From Tepidisphaeraceae bacterium (GTDB lineage Bacteria; Planctomycetota; Phycisphaerae; Tepidisphaerales; Tepidisphaeraceae), in NCBI GenBank assembly GCA_035998445.1, contig DASYHQ010000017.1, forward strand, positions 124,001 through 188,000: DNA of 64,000 nucleotides, given 5' to 3'. The notes beneath the pieces were generated by a model. The model saw only the letters and a program-made list of their open reading frames with translations. It was not told the origin of the DNA and made no database searches. How positions within the stretch are numbered: position 1 is the stretch's first letter; each line of letters begins with the position of its first letter. The translations under genes and the position numbers were made by a program. Shown one piece after another: positions 19,646-28,833 of this stretch.

Positions 19646-20200
19646 ATGACCAAGACGCAAACCAACCTGCTGCAGCGAGTGGCCCGGGGCACGTTTGTCG
19701 GACTTTGCGCCGCCATGGCGATCGGCATGATCGGGGCCGTCAGCGTGCGGGGGCAGGCGGGCACGGGGGTGACCAGCGGCGCCGTCGAGGGCGTCAATCT
19801 TGCGTTCGAAACCGTCGCCCCGGTGGCCGTTGCCACCGAGGTGACCACCCCAGCGGCCGTTGAACTGTCGTCGGCCAAGCCGCAGCCGAAGTCGAAGGTC
19901 GTTCGGATGGAAGTGACCGGCTACTGCCCCTGCAAGAAGTGCTGCGGCCCCAACGCCCAGGGCATCACCGCCAGCGGCAAGAAGGTCAGCTACAACCGCG
20001 GCCGGTTCGTCGCGGCCGACACCAAGGTGCTGCCCTTCGGCACCAAGTTGAGCATCCCCGGCTACCACGACGGCACCGCCGTCGAGGTCATCGATCGCGG
20101 TGGCGCGATCAAGGGCAAAAAGCTCGACCTCTACTTCCCCACCCACCAGGCCGCCCTCAACTGGGGCCGCCAGCACGTGGACGTGACGGTGATGGAGTAA
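19646..20200 (+). CDS. 3D-domain protein, possible secreted lytic transglycosylase-like factor
   Basis: A 184-residue protein with an N-terminal hydrophobic segment (FVGLCAAMAIGMIGAVSV) and an Ala/Val/Pro linker. A C-terminal 3D domain begins MEVTGYCPCKKCCGPNAQGI and ends HVDVTVME. The three conserved aspartates lie in FVAADTKVLPFGT, VEVIDRGG and KLDLYF. The domain shares the double-psi barrel of MltA and resuscitation-promoting factors and is thought to act on peptidoglycan. The CPCKKCC cluster is normal for stand-alone 3D proteins of this group. Monocistronic. Confidence 0.88.
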   Translation: MTKTQTNLLQRVARGTFVGLCAAMAIGMIGAVSVRGQAGTGVTSGAVEGVNLAFETVAPVAVATEVTTPAAVELSSAKPQPKSKVVRMEVTGYCPCKKCCGPNAQGITASGKKVSYNRGRFVAADTKVLPFGTKLSIPGYHDGTAVEVIDRGGAIKGKKLDLYFPTHQAALNWGRQHVDVTVME

Positions 20201-20314
20201 GTGGTAATTGAGCCCGCAGGGGGCGGGGGATAGACTTCGCTCATTCTCACTCGCTGGCTCCATCATCCCCTCCTCTGGCTGCCGGTCACGGCGATCCTGC
20301 TGCTCACGTTCGCC

Positions 20315-22108
20315 ATGGCATCGTACACGGCTGCGTTGACCAAAAGCGCGACGTATGACGAAACACTCGGCATCGTGTCTGGCCATCTCGCATTGCACCA
20401 CCGCGACTACCGACTGCTGCCACAGGATCCTGCGTTGTTCAGCTACCTCGCCGGACTGCGCGCAGGTGACGACCGCGTGCAGATCGATCGCTCATCGCCA
20501 CTGTTCACCAACGCGTTAAACAACACGGAAGCGCAATGGGCGTTGGCGATCGATACGCTCTACAAGAAGCCCGCCGCCCCACCCGACGCGCTGCTTCAAC
20601 GAGCACGGTTGCCATTCGTCGTCGTCGCCGTCATCGGTGGATTGGCGGCCGCAATATTCGCCTACGCTCTGGGTGGCCCCGTGGCGGCCATGGTGACGGC
20701 CGGGCTGTTCGCGTTCGACCCGAACCTGCTGGCGCACGCGCCGCTGGTCAAGAACGACGTTCCTCTGGCGGCCATGTTCGCGATCGTGATCGGACTGACG
20801 TGGTGGGTCGGCCGCAGAGTCAGCGTTGCCTTGGTGGCGCTACTGGCACTGGCGTGCGCGGTGGCGATCAACGTCAAGTTGTCGGGCGTGCTGCTGATCG
20901 TGATGGTCGGCCTGCTGTTGGCCGGCCGCGCCGCGCTGTTACGGGCCGATTGGCACGTGCTAGGCCGAAACGTCCGCTCGCGCAGATGGCGCATCGCTAC
21001 CTGTGCCGGCATCCTGTTCGCAACCGGACTCGTGTGCTGGGCGACCACGTGGGCGGTCTACGGGTTTCGGTATAGCGTGGCCCCCGACGCGCAGGTGACG
21101 GCCGGTTGGGACGCGCTGGAACGGGCGGCCCGTGCTGGCCGGGCACAGGCGGCTCACCCCGACCGCCCCGTCACCGCAGCCGACCTAGAATCGCAGCCCG
21201 TGGGAACGTTCGCCACACTCGTACGATGGGCCGCCGGTGCGCGCCTCTTGCCTGAGGCTTGGTTGTACGGACTGCAGTTCGTCCAGACGTACGCGATCGT
21301 GCGCAGTTCGTTCCTGCTCGGGGAAACGACGCTGACCGGCCACTGGTACTATTTTCCGCTCGCCATGGCATTCAAGACGCCCACGGCGGTACTGGCGGCC
21401 GCCGTGGTCATTCCTACTATCCTGCTGTATCGACGTTTGCGACGAAGTAACTCCCCCCCTACCGTCCGGCAACGTCAGGACCGCACTTGGGCGTTGCTTT
21501 GCCTAAGCGCGCCCGTGGTCGTCTATAGCTTGATATCGATGACGACAAGCCTGAATTTGGGCATTCGTCACATGCTGCCGGTCTACCCACTTTTGTACGT
21601 CGCAATCGCGTGCGGCGTGGCGCAGTTGGTCCAGTGGAACTGGAAAGCGATCAACCTTCTACTGACCGGGCTAGTTGTCGTACTGGTGGCGGAGTCCGCG
21701 CTGGCTTGGCCGAACTACATCCCCTTCTTCAACGCCCCCAGCGGTGGCGCGCGAGGCGGCATGAAGCTGCTGAGCGACTCGAACCTCGACTGGGGCCAAG
21801 ACCTGAAACTGCTGGCCGAATGGCAGCAGCGCAACCCTAACGTGAAGCTGTACCTGTGCTATTTCGGCTCGGCCGACCCGGCGGCGTACGGCATTCGGCG
21901 CGTCGAGCTGCCCGGTGGGTGGCAATGGACCGAATGGACCGGCGACCTGCGCGAGCCGGGCGTGATCGCCGTCAGCGCGACGAATCTGCAAGGCACCTAC
22001 CTGCCACCACAGTTTCACCGCTTCTACAAGTCGCTCGCCGAGCAACAGCAGCCGCTGGAGATTCTGGGGGAATCGATTTACCTCTACGCACATCCCGGGC
22101 GGCCGTAG
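20315..22108 (+). CDS. Multi-pass membrane glycosyltransferase (PMT/ArnT-like, GT-C fold)
   Basis: At least 597 residues, with the GT-C pattern: an early luminal acidic motif (ATYDETLGIVSGH), a second loop near FSYLAG, and eight or more hydrophobic helices between residues 90 and 450. A C-terminal soluble part carries LLSDSNLDWGQDLKLLAEW, found in lipid-linked-sugar dependent glycosyltransferases. It probably moves a sugar from a polyprenyl phosphate donor to a protein or lipid. The frame is open back to 20234. The first helix (LLWLPVTAILLLTFAMASY) begins before the 20315 ATG, so the real start may be ATT at 20243 or CTG at 20279. No partner genes are seen. Confidence 0.8.
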   Translation: MASYTAALTKSATYDETLGIVSGHLALHHRDYRLLPQDPALFSYLAGLRAGDDRVQIDRSSPLFTNALNNTEAQWALAIDTLYKKPAAPPDALLQRARLPFVVVAVIGGLAAAIFAYALGGPVAAMVTAGLFAFDPNLLAHAPLVKNDVPLAAMFAIVIGLTWWVGRRVSVALVALLALACAVAINVKLSGVLLIVMVGLLLAGRAALLRADWHVLGRNVRSRRWRIATCAGILFATGLVCWATTWAVYGFRYSVAPDAQVTAGWDALERAARAGRAQAAHPDRPVTAADLESQPVGTFATLVRWAAGARLLPEAWLYGLQFVQTYAIVRSSFLLGETTLTGHWYYFPLAMAFKTPTAVLAAAVVIPTILLYRRLRRSNSPPTVRQRQDRTWALLCLSAPVVVYSLISMTTSLNLGIRHMLPVYPLLYVAIACGVAQLVQWNWKAINLLLTGLVVVLVAESALAWPNYIPFFNAPSGGARGGMKLLSDSNLDWGQDLKLLAEWQQRNPNVKLYLCYFGSADPAAYGIRRVELPGGWQWTEWTGDLREPGVIAVSATNLQGTYLPPQFHRFYKSLAEQQQPLEILGESIYLYAHPGRP

Positions 22109-22198
22109 GTTAGATGGCGTCAGGCAGCCGGGCCCCTTCTGTCACGTTCATCACGCACGGCGATTTTGCAGATATTGGCCCGCTCGGGACGATAGGAC

Positions 22199-22558
22199 GT
22201 GGTGCGAACGCGTGCGCGGATCCTCTGTACCTTCGTCGTCGCGGCATCTCTGTCGGGATGCACGCTGCCGCCGCGTGGTGCGCGGTATGCGGGTGATCCG
22301 GATCCAAGCATCAAGATTCCGGCCATCCGCCAAGTGGCGGCACAGCGCGATACGGCGCAGGTGCCCGTCGTGGTGAAGGACCTCTCCAGCGACGACCCGG
22401 CCGTCCGGTTCTACGCGATTCGCGCGCTACAGAAGATGACCGACGGCGACGCCAAAGGGTACGTCTACTACGCGCCCGACGACGAACGCGCCGCTGCGGT
22501 CGAGCGGTGGCAGGCGTGGCTGGCCGACGAACAACAGCAGAACGGGGGCGCCCGCTGA
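22199..22558 (+). CDS. Small HEAT-repeat lipoprotein
   Basis: A 119-residue protein with a lipoprotein signal peptide (lipobox LSGC at residues 18-21) and one HEAT-type repeat pair (IPAIRQVAAQRDTAQVPVVV, then DDPAVRFYAIRALQKM). Likely a membrane-anchored scaffold; the partner is unknown. GTG start at 22199 (a second GTG follows). It ends 36 bases before the RsbW-like gene and may be the first gene of the transcript that runs into the STAS and mla genes. Confidence 0.75.
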   Translation: MVRTRARILCTFVVAASLSGCTLPPRGARYAGDPDPSIKIPAIRQVAAQRDTAQVPVVVKDLSSDDPAVRFYAIRALQKMTDGDAKGYVYYAPDDERAAAVERWQAWLADEQQQNGGAR

Positions 22559-22594
22559 CCGTCGCGCGATTCGCGACGGCACCGCTGGCACATT

Positions 22595-23044
22595 ATGCCA
22601 TCCGCCAATCCATCCAACGCGGCGCTCGACCTGTCGATCACCAGTGATCCGGCGCAGCTGGCGCCGGCGCGCAAGTCGATCGAGTCGTTCTGCCTGTCGC
22701 ACGGGCTGGACGAGAAGGCGACCGAGGACATGGGCCTGTGCGTAAACGAGGCGATGGCCAACATCACCCGCCACGCCTACGCCGGCCGCACCGATCGCCC
22801 GATCGCGCTGCGGGCGGCCGATACCGGGCAGGCCGTCGAGGTGTCGATGCGCGACTGGGGCAACGGCGTGAACCCCGCAGAATTAGCCGTGAAACCCAAG
22901 GATCCGCTCGTGCCCGGTGGGCTCGGGTTGGTATGCTTGCGCAGCCTGATGGACGACGTACGATTTGAACCGCAAGCGGACGGCATGCGGCTGACGCTGA
23001 CCAAGCGGAAGACGCCCGCGACAAAGGAGCCCTCGCATGACTGA
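22595..23044 (+). CDS. RsbW-like serine-kinase / anti-sigma factor ATPase
   Basis: A 149-residue GHKL ATPase of the RsbW/SpoIIAB type. The N box is NEAMANITRHAY, the G1 box is DWGNGVNP (DxGxG) and the G2 region is GGLGLVCLRSLMD. Such kinases phosphorylate a STAS antagonist and hold a sigma factor or other target. The stop overlaps the start of the STAS gene (23037), so the two are translationally coupled and very probably a pair. No sigma factor or PP2C phosphatase gene is nearby; mlaE-F-D follow instead. Confidence 0.9.
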   Translation: MPSANPSNAALDLSITSDPAQLAPARKSIESFCLSHGLDEKATEDMGLCVNEAMANITRHAYAGRTDRPIALRAADTGQAVEVSMRDWGNGVNPAELAVKPKDPLVPGGLGLVCLRSLMDDVRFEPQADGMRLTLTKRKTPATKEPSHD

Positions 23045-23399
23045 ACTGAAGACCGGCACCAACCTCGTCCCCACCGCCCGCGTCGTTGACGGCACCGCGG
23101 TCGTGGCGGCGCTGAAGGGCGAGATCGACCTGCACAACAGCCCGGTCATCCGCACCACCCTGCTCGATTTGCTGGCCAAGCATCAGCCGAAGAAGCTGGT
23201 GCTGAACCTGTCGCAGGTGCCTTACATGGACTCGAGCGCCATCGCCGTGCTGGTCGAATCGTTGAAACGCATCCGCAACAACGGCGGGAAGATCTACCTG
23301 ACCAACCTCCAGCCCCGCGTGAAGGGATTGCTGGAGATCGCGCGATTGAACGCCATCTTCGGCATCTGCGCCGACGAGGCCGAAGCGCTGGCGGTGTAA
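23037..23399 (+). CDS. STAS-domain protein (RsbV-like antagonist or MlaB-like subunit)
   Basis: A 120-residue STAS domain with the phospho-site loop VPYMDSSAIAVLVESL and the downstream GGKIYLTNLQPRVKGLLEIARL helix. The start overlaps the RsbW-like gene by 8 bases, and AAAGGAG precedes the ATG. The candidate Ser next to Asp fits a kinase substrate. Because mlaE, mlaF and mlaD follow, an alternative is that it serves as MlaB, the STAS subunit that binds MlaF in proteobacteria. Both roles could hold. Repeat G separates it from mlaE, so co-transcription is likely but unproven. Confidence 0.9.
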   Translation: MTELKTGTNLVPTARVVDGTAVVAALKGEIDLHNSPVIRTTLLDLLAKHQPKKLVLNLSQVPYMDSSAIAVLVESLKRIRNNGGKIYLTNLQPRVKGLLEIARLNAIFGICADEAEALAV

Positions 23400-23414
23400 C
23401 TTGGGAAGATCTTT

Positions 23415-23535
23415 CCGGTCCCCTCTCCCGGTACGCCGGGAGAGGGTTAGGGTGAGGGTGATTTCGAACATCGAGAGTCGTCAGCTGTACGAAATCACCC
23501 TCACCCATCCTCTCCCAAAGCATGCGGGAGAGGAG
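23415..23535. repeat. Palindromic repeat family G, copy 1
   Basis: GGGAGAGGGTTAGGGTGAGG followed about 30 bp later by its near reverse complement, with an inner hairpin CTCTCCCGG/CCGGGAGAG at the left. It lies between the STAS gene and mlaE. The HPHPNPLPAYRERG-type peptides are translations of it. Confidence 0.8.
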
Positions 23536-23574
23536 CCAGATCACGGTTGCTGAACGCGTTACGGCCTATATACC

Positions 23575-24384
23575 ATGGACTTCCTCCGCCCCATCTCCGC
23601 CCTTGGCGCCTTTACGATCGGCGTGCTCGAGTTCATCGGCGGTCTGGGCTATCTGCTGCTGGACACGCTAGGCGTCGCGCGGCAGGGTCTGATCGACAAG
23701 CGCACGCGGTCGGCGGGTTGGGAGAACCTGTGGACGCAGATGGTGCGCGTCGGCGTGATGAGCGTGCCGATCGTCAGCCTCGTGTTGTTCTGCATCGGCG
23801 CCATCCTGGCGCTGCAGATGGCCCCCGTCTTGGCCGACTACGGCGAGGTTCGCCGGGTGGCGGACCTGATCTCGATCGCGACGTTTCGGGAACTCGGCCC
23901 GCTGGTAAGCGCCATCGTGCTGACCGGCTTCGCCGGCGCCAGCATCGCCGCGGAACTAGGGACGATGGTGGTCTCAGAAGAAATTGAAGCGCTTGAGGCG
24001 CTGGCGATCCCCCCCGCTCGATTCCTGGTGCTGCCCCGCGTGCTGGCGACCACCTGCATGATGGTCTGCGTCGCCGTCGTTGGCGATCTGATGGGCGTGA
24101 TCGGCGGCCTCGTTGTGGCGACCTCGCTGCTGGGGTTGGATGGTGGCCAATATGTACAGCGCACGTTCGACGCGGTTCGCCTGATGGATTTTCTAACCGG
24201 CCTCGTGAAGGCTGGCGTGTTCGGTGTGCTGATCAGCGCCCTCGCCTGCTATCTCGGCCTGAGCGTTCGCGGTGGCGCCCAGGGCGTAGGCGTGGCGACC
24301 ACCCGCACCGTCGTCTACACGATCGTCGCGCTCATCATCGTCGACCTGATGTTCACCAGCGTCTTTTACGCCATGGGATGGTAA
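23575..24384 (+). CDS. mlaE: MlaE-type ABC transporter permease
   Basis: A 269-residue integral membrane protein of the MlaE/YrbE family. The signatures are MSVPIVSLVLFCIGAILALQ, FRELGPLVSAIVLTGFAGAS, IAAELGTMVVSEEIEALEAL (the EQ-loop that meets the ATPase), and a C-terminal pair of helices. It forms the inner-membrane channel of the Mla phospholipid transport complex with MlaF and MlaD. The next gene is mlaF, 73 bases on. About 25 residues of extra N-terminus precede the first family block. Confidence 0.95.
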   Translation: MDFLRPISALGAFTIGVLEFIGGLGYLLLDTLGVARQGLIDKRTRSAGWENLWTQMVRVGVMSVPIVSLVLFCIGAILALQMAPVLADYGEVRRVADLISIATFRELGPLVSAIVLTGFAGASIAAELGTMVVSEEIEALEALAIPPARFLVLPRVLATTCMMVCVAVVGDLMGVIGGLVVATSLLGLDGGQYVQRTFDAVRLMDFLTGLVKAGVFGVLISALACYLGLSVRGGAQGVGVATTRTVVYTIVALIIVDLMFTSVFYAMGW

Positions 24385-24457
24385 AGGAATTGCCGATTTT
24401 TGATTTGCGATTGAAGGGCAAGACGATCAATGGCAAATCGGCAATCGAAAATCGCAA

Positions 24458-25258
24458 ATGGCAGAAGCCCTCATCCAAGTTCAGGACGTCACCAAGCGGT
24501 TCGGCGAGCGCACGATCCTCGATGGAATCCGGCTCGACGTGTTGCGCGGCGAGACGCTGGTCATCATGGGTGGGTCGGGGTCGGGCAAGTCGACGCTGCT
24601 GCGCACGATGATCGGCAACGAGCGCACCGATGGCGGCGCGATCATCGGGTTTGGGAAGAACATCTGCGGGATGGACGCCGAGCAATTGTCGGGGTATCGC
24701 AAGTCGATCGGCGTGCTGTTTCAAAGCGGCGCGCTTTTCAACAGCATGACGGTCGCCGAGAACGTTGCCCTGCCGCTGCGCGAGCACACGGACCTGCCGC
24801 CGGAGACGATCGACATTATCGTGAAGATCAAGCTGGAACAGGTGGGCCTGCGCGAACATGCCCGCAAGATGCCCTCGGAACTGTCGGGCGGCATGAAGAA
24901 GCGTGCCGGCCTGGCACGGGCAATCGCGCTCGACCCTCAGATTTTGTTTTACGACGAGCCCAGCGCAGGGCTGGACCCGGTTACCAGCAGCGAGATCGAC
25001 GTGTTGATCAACGACCTGAAGAACAAGCTGGGCGTCACCAGCGTCGTGGTGACGCACGAGATGGACAGCGCCTTCCGCATCGCCGACCGCATGGTGCTGC
25101 TGGACCGCGGGAAATTCATCGTCAGCGGCACGCCCCAGGAAATGCGCGCCAGCACCGACCCGCTCGTACGGCAGTTCATCGACGGCCTGACCGAAGGCCC
25201 CCTCACCGATCGGCGTCGCGGGGGTGAGTATGAGCTGGATTTGCTTGGGGCAGAGTGA
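24458..25258 (+). CDS. mlaF: MlaF-type ABC transporter ATPase
   Basis: The ATP-hydrolysing subunit of the Mla lipid transporter, 266 residues. Walker A is GGSGSGKSTL, the signature LSGGMKKRAGLARA, Walker B ILFYDEPSAGLDP and the H-loop VVVTHEMDSA. The C-terminal 25 residues (DRRRGGEYELDLLG) are a short tail like the one that contacts the partner subunit in E. coli. Before the gene, 24390-24457 holds an inverted pair of GATTTGCGAT-type repeats. It follows mlaE and precedes mlaD. Confidence 0.95.
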   Translation: MAEALIQVQDVTKRFGERTILDGIRLDVLRGETLVIMGGSGSGKSTLLRTMIGNERTDGGAIIGFGKNICGMDAEQLSGYRKSIGVLFQSGALFNSMTVAENVALPLREHTDLPPETIDIIVKIKLEQVGLREHARKMPSELSGGMKKRAGLARAIALDPQILFYDEPSAGLDPVTSSEIDVLINDLKNKLGVTSVVVTHEMDSAFRIADRMVLLDRGKFIVSGTPQEMRASTDPLVRQFIDGLTEGPLTDRRRGGEYELDLLGAE

Positions 25259-25474
25259 AGTAGCAAAGCAGGAGTTGGAACCGCCAAGGACGCCATGAAC
25301 GTCAAGCGAAGAGGAAGCGGAGATAGAGGATGGGAAAACGAATAGGAGTCAACGGGAGCGCCGGTCGGTCGACCGCGACTCTCCTCCATTTTCGATTCTC
25401 GTTTTTCTCCTCCTTCCCTTGGGGCTCTTGGCGACCTTGGCGTTTCGTAATTCTGCGGATCAGTGGATGTACCT

Positions 25475-26671
25475 ATGGATAAGCAACGCAACAACCTCCG
25501 GGCCGGTTTGTTCATCGTGGTCAGCGTGCTGCTGATCCTCGGGGTGATCGTGGGTATCAAGGGCGTCGGCACGCTCTTCACGCCGGCGAACCTGCACACG
25601 GTCAGCTTCAACCTGAGCGACGACGTCAGCGGCCTGGCGGTCGGTGACGCGGTGCGGCTGGGCGGCGTATCGGTCGGCGTGGTGCGCAGCATCGAGTTCG
25701 ACGGCGCAACGGAACCAAAGGTTGTGGTCTCCTTCACCGCGCCGCAGCGGTTCGCGCTGAAGCGCGACGCGCGCATCGGCATCCAGAGCACGCTCACCGG
25801 CAACACGTGGCTGAACATCGACAGTCTCGGCGCGGGAGAAGCGCTCGCCAGTGGTGAATCGCTGGTCGGTCGACCGAGTGCATTCAGTCAGCTGTTCGCT
25901 GCGGTGGGCGAGATCGGGCCGGAGTTGAAGGGCGCGTTGACCGACGTGCGCACGCAGACGCTGCCGAAGGTGAACACCGCCGTCGATGGCTTTGCCGACA
26001 CCGGCCCGGCGGCGACGGCGCTGCTGAAGCACGTAGATGCGAAAATCGACCCCGCCGTCGAGAAGTACGATGCCTTGGCCGACACCGGCACCGACGCGCT
26101 GGCCAACATTCGCGACATCGCCGGCGACACGAAGGGCGACTTCCGGTCGACCATGTCGAACCTGTCGAGCGTGACCGGCAGCGCCAAGGACAAGGTGCCC
26201 GCGATCCTGGACAAGGTTGACGCGTTCGCCGCCACCGCGAACGGGACGATCGACCGCGCGCAGTCGGCCGTTACCGACCTGCAGGCGGCGCTGGCGAACA
26301 CGAAGGACCTCACCGGTTCGGCGCGCGGCCTGCTCGTGCGCAACCGCGGGAAGATCGACGACTTGGCCGCGTCATTGAAGACCACCGGCGACAACCTGAA
26401 GGCCGCCACCGCCGAGATCCGCCGCAGCCCGTGGCGGCTGTTGTACAAGCCGGGCCCGGGTGAGATGGCCAATCTGAACCTTTACGACGCCGCCCGCCAG
26501 TTCGCGGACGGCGCCGGTGACCTCAGCGACGCCGCCGTGTCGCTGCGCGATCTGTTGGACGATCCTGATGCCAAGCCCGAACAGGTCGAGAAGCTCATCG
26601 AACGGCTCGATCAGACGTTCACGGAATTTCAGACGGTCGAGCAGAAGCTGTGGAGCAGCGTGAAGCAGTGA
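25475..26671 (+). CDS. mlaD: MlaD-type MCE-domain lipid transport protein
   Basis: One N-terminal transmembrane helix (LRAGLFIVVSVLLILGVIVG) is followed by an MCE domain (HTVSFNLSDDVSGLAVGDAV, VRLGGVSVGVVRSIEF, STLTGNTWLNID). A long helical region of about 250 residues, rich in Ala/Asp/Thr, comes after it. The MCE domain forms the hexameric periplasmic ring that passes lipid. The helical tail is much longer than in E. coli MlaD and may make a needle or tunnel toward the outer membrane, as in PqiB/LetB-type proteins. Frame open from GTG 25463; the ATG at 25475 is preferred. The 216-bp gap before it carries an inverted 'aaggacgcc' type repeat. Confidence 0.92.
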   Translation: MDKQRNNLRAGLFIVVSVLLILGVIVGIKGVGTLFTPANLHTVSFNLSDDVSGLAVGDAVRLGGVSVGVVRSIEFDGATEPKVVVSFTAPQRFALKRDARIGIQSTLTGNTWLNIDSLGAGEALASGESLVGRPSAFSQLFAAVGEIGPELKGALTDVRTQTLPKVNTAVDGFADTGPAATALLKHVDAKIDPAVEKYDALADTGTDALANIRDIAGDTKGDFRSTMSNLSSVTGSAKDKVPAILDKVDAFAATANGTIDRAQSAVTDLQAALANTKDLTGSARGLLVRNRGKIDDLAASLKTTGDNLKAATAEIRRSPWRLLYKPGPGEMANLNLYDAARQFADGAGDLSDAAVSLRDLLDDPDAKPEQVEKLIERLDQTFTEFQTVEQKLWSSVKQ

Positions 26672-26708
26672 GGGGATTGCGGAAGCGAGAAGCCGCGATG
26701 TTGTTTCC

Positions 26709-26742
26709 GGCTCCTCTCCCGGAGTACCGGGAGAGGGGACCG
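26709..26742. repeat. Palindromic repeat family G, copy 2 (short)
   Basis: CTCCTCTCCCGGAGTACCGG and GGGAGAGG, the hairpin half of the element at 23415-23535. It sits right after the mlaD stop and may end that transcript. Confidence 0.6.
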
Positions 26743-26821
26743 GAGGCCCGCTGCGCTTTGCTTCAATTCCGCCTTCCCCCTCCCCTCGCCCTGCCGCGCC
26801 GCTGCCCCTACACTCTGAACC

Positions 26822-28762
26822 ATGTCGCTTTACTCGATCGAAACGAATGGCAACCTACAGCCGCATCTGACGCAGGAGTGGTTGTTGACCAATGGGCTGG
26901 GCACGTACGCCGCGGGCACCGTTGTGGCGTGCAACACGCGTAAGTACCACGGCCTGTTGTGCGCGGCCACGCTGCCACCGGTCGGCCGCGTCATGCTGCT
27001 GAACCGGGTCGCCGAGATCGTCACGATCAGTGGCGAAATGCACGATCTGTCCATCAATCAGTTCGGGGCCGACTATCACCCGCGCGGCGAGCGCAACCTG
27101 CGGCGATTCTCGCTCGGCCACACCGCCAAATGGGAATATGAGGTCCCCGGCGCCAAGATCACCAAGGAACTGATGCTGCTGTGGCGCCAGAATGTCGCCG
27201 CGGTCCGGTACACGGTGAACCTGCAGCGCTTGCGGTCGGTCGAGATGCAGGTGCTGCCGTTCGTCAGCATGCGCGACTTCCACGGCCAGCGCCGCGCATG
27301 GGCGGCGTTCACCACTGAGCGCTCGGGGCACGGCGTGAGCGTGCGCGACGACGCGTCGAACCAGACCGTCGCCGTCCACGCCAGCACTGGTGAATTCATT
27401 GCCAAGCCCGACTGGTGGTACGCCCACGCCTATCAGCACGAAGCCGCGCGCGGCCTCGACAGCGTCGAGGACCTATTCACGCCCGGCCGGTTTCAGTTTC
27501 ACTTCATTGGCGACAATACGTCGGTGACACTCGTGTCGTCGATCGACGGCAAGCCCACGATCGACTGGGACGCCGAGCTGCAGACGCGCGTGGATGCGTA
27601 CGCAAAGGCCGTGCAGAAGCCGGCCGCCTCTGAGCCATCGAAGACGATCGTGCAGCTCACGCACGCCGCCGCCGACTTCATCGTTGCGCGCACGCCACCC
27701 AAGGGCGGCGAGGGCACGACGATCATCGCCGGCTACCCGTGGTTCGCCGACTGGGGGCGCGACACGATGATCTCGCTGCCGGGCCTGCTGCTGTCCACCG
27801 GCCGCTTCGAACAGGCGCGGCAGGTGCTGGGCGTGTTCGCGAGCTACGTCAGTGAAGGGATGATCCCCAATCGGTTCGACGACTACACGAACGCGCCGGA
27901 GTACAACACGGTCGACGCCAGCCTCTGGTTCGTCCACGCCTGCTTCGAGTACCTGCGCCTATCGGGCGACAAGAAGGCGTTCACGAAGACGCTCCGAGGG
28001 GCGTGCGAGCAGATCATCGACGGCTACTCGCGCGGCACGCGGTTCGGCATCCGCATGGACGAATCTGACGCGCTGATCACGCAAGGCGACGCAAGCACGC
28101 AGCTGACGTGGATGGACGCCAAATGCGGCGACACGGCGTTCACGCCGCGCCAGGGCAAGCCGGTGGAGATCAACGCCCTCTGGTACCACGCGCTGCGCCT
28201 CATGGGCCGCGACGACGTCGCCGACCGCGTGCGCGACAGCTTCGTCAGAGCGTTCTGGCTCGGCGCCGATAAGGGCCTGGCCGACGTGGTGGACGGCGAG
28301 CGGCGCGACGAGTCGATCCGGCCGAACCAGATCTTCGCCGTCAGCCTGGCCAATAGCCCCCTATCTCCCGAACAGCAGGCGGCCGTGGTGGCGGTGGTGC
28401 AGCGAGAACTGTTGACGCCGTTCGGGTTGCGCACGTTGTCGGTGGAAGATCCCCAGTTCAAGTCTCGGTACACCGGCCCGCAGAACCAGCGCGACGCCGC
28501 GTACCACAACGGCACGATCTGGCCCTGGCCACTGGGGGCGTTTCTGGAGGCGTACCTGCGCGTGAACGACCGGTCGCCAGAGGCGATCGATCAGGCCCGG
28601 CAGTGGTTGTCGCCGTTGATTGATGGGATGGGCAACACCGCGTGCATCGGGCAGATCAGCGAGATCTACGAGGCCCAAGAGCCGCACCGCCCGGACGGTT
28701 GCTTCGCGCAGGCGTGGAGCGTCGCCGAAGTGCTGCGCGTTGCGGTTGAGTTGGGGATGTAG
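26822..28762 (+). CDS. Glycogen debranching enzyme (amylo-alpha-1,6-glucosidase, GDE N+C)
   Basis: A 646-residue cytoplasmic protein. The N-terminal GDE_N domain begins EWLLTNGLGTYAAGTVVACN, with TRKYHGLLCA, typical of bacterial and archaeal debranching enzymes. The C-terminal (alpha/alpha)6 domain carries AGYPWFADWGRDTMISLPGL, FVHACFEYLRL, the LTWMDAKCGD block and HNGTIWPWPLGAFLEAYL. It hydrolyses alpha-1,6 branch points of glycogen-like glucans. It stands alone; other glycogen genes are not here. ATG start with no strong ribosome binding site. Confidence 0.95.
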   Translation: MSLYSIETNGNLQPHLTQEWLLTNGLGTYAAGTVVACNTRKYHGLLCAATLPPVGRVMLLNRVAEIVTISGEMHDLSINQFGADYHPRGERNLRRFSLGHTAKWEYEVPGAKITKELMLLWRQNVAAVRYTVNLQRLRSVEMQVLPFVSMRDFHGQRRAWAAFTTERSGHGVSVRDDASNQTVAVHASTGEFIAKPDWWYAHAYQHEAARGLDSVEDLFTPGRFQFHFIGDNTSVTLVSSIDGKPTIDWDAELQTRVDAYAKAVQKPAASEPSKTIVQLTHAAADFIVARTPPKGGEGTTIIAGYPWFADWGRDTMISLPGLLLSTGRFEQARQVLGVFASYVSEGMIPNRFDDYTNAPEYNTVDASLWFVHACFEYLRLSGDKKAFTKTLRGACEQIIDGYSRGTRFGIRMDESDALITQGDASTQLTWMDAKCGDTAFTPRQGKPVEINALWYHALRLMGRDDVADRVRDSFVRAFWLGADKGLADVVDGERRDESIRPNQIFAVSLANSPLSPEQQAAVVAVVQRELLTPFGLRTLSVEDPQFKSRYTGPQNQRDAAYHNGTIWPWPLGAFLEAYLRVNDRSPEAIDQARQWLSPLIDGMGNTACIGQISEIYEAQEPHRPDGCFAQAWSVAEVLRVAVELGM

Positions 28763-28833
28763 GGGCGGTGGAACTTGCTTGCCACTGACGTGGCAAGCCC
28801 TTGGTGGGCCTTCGTTTCCACCCGGTGCCGGGC

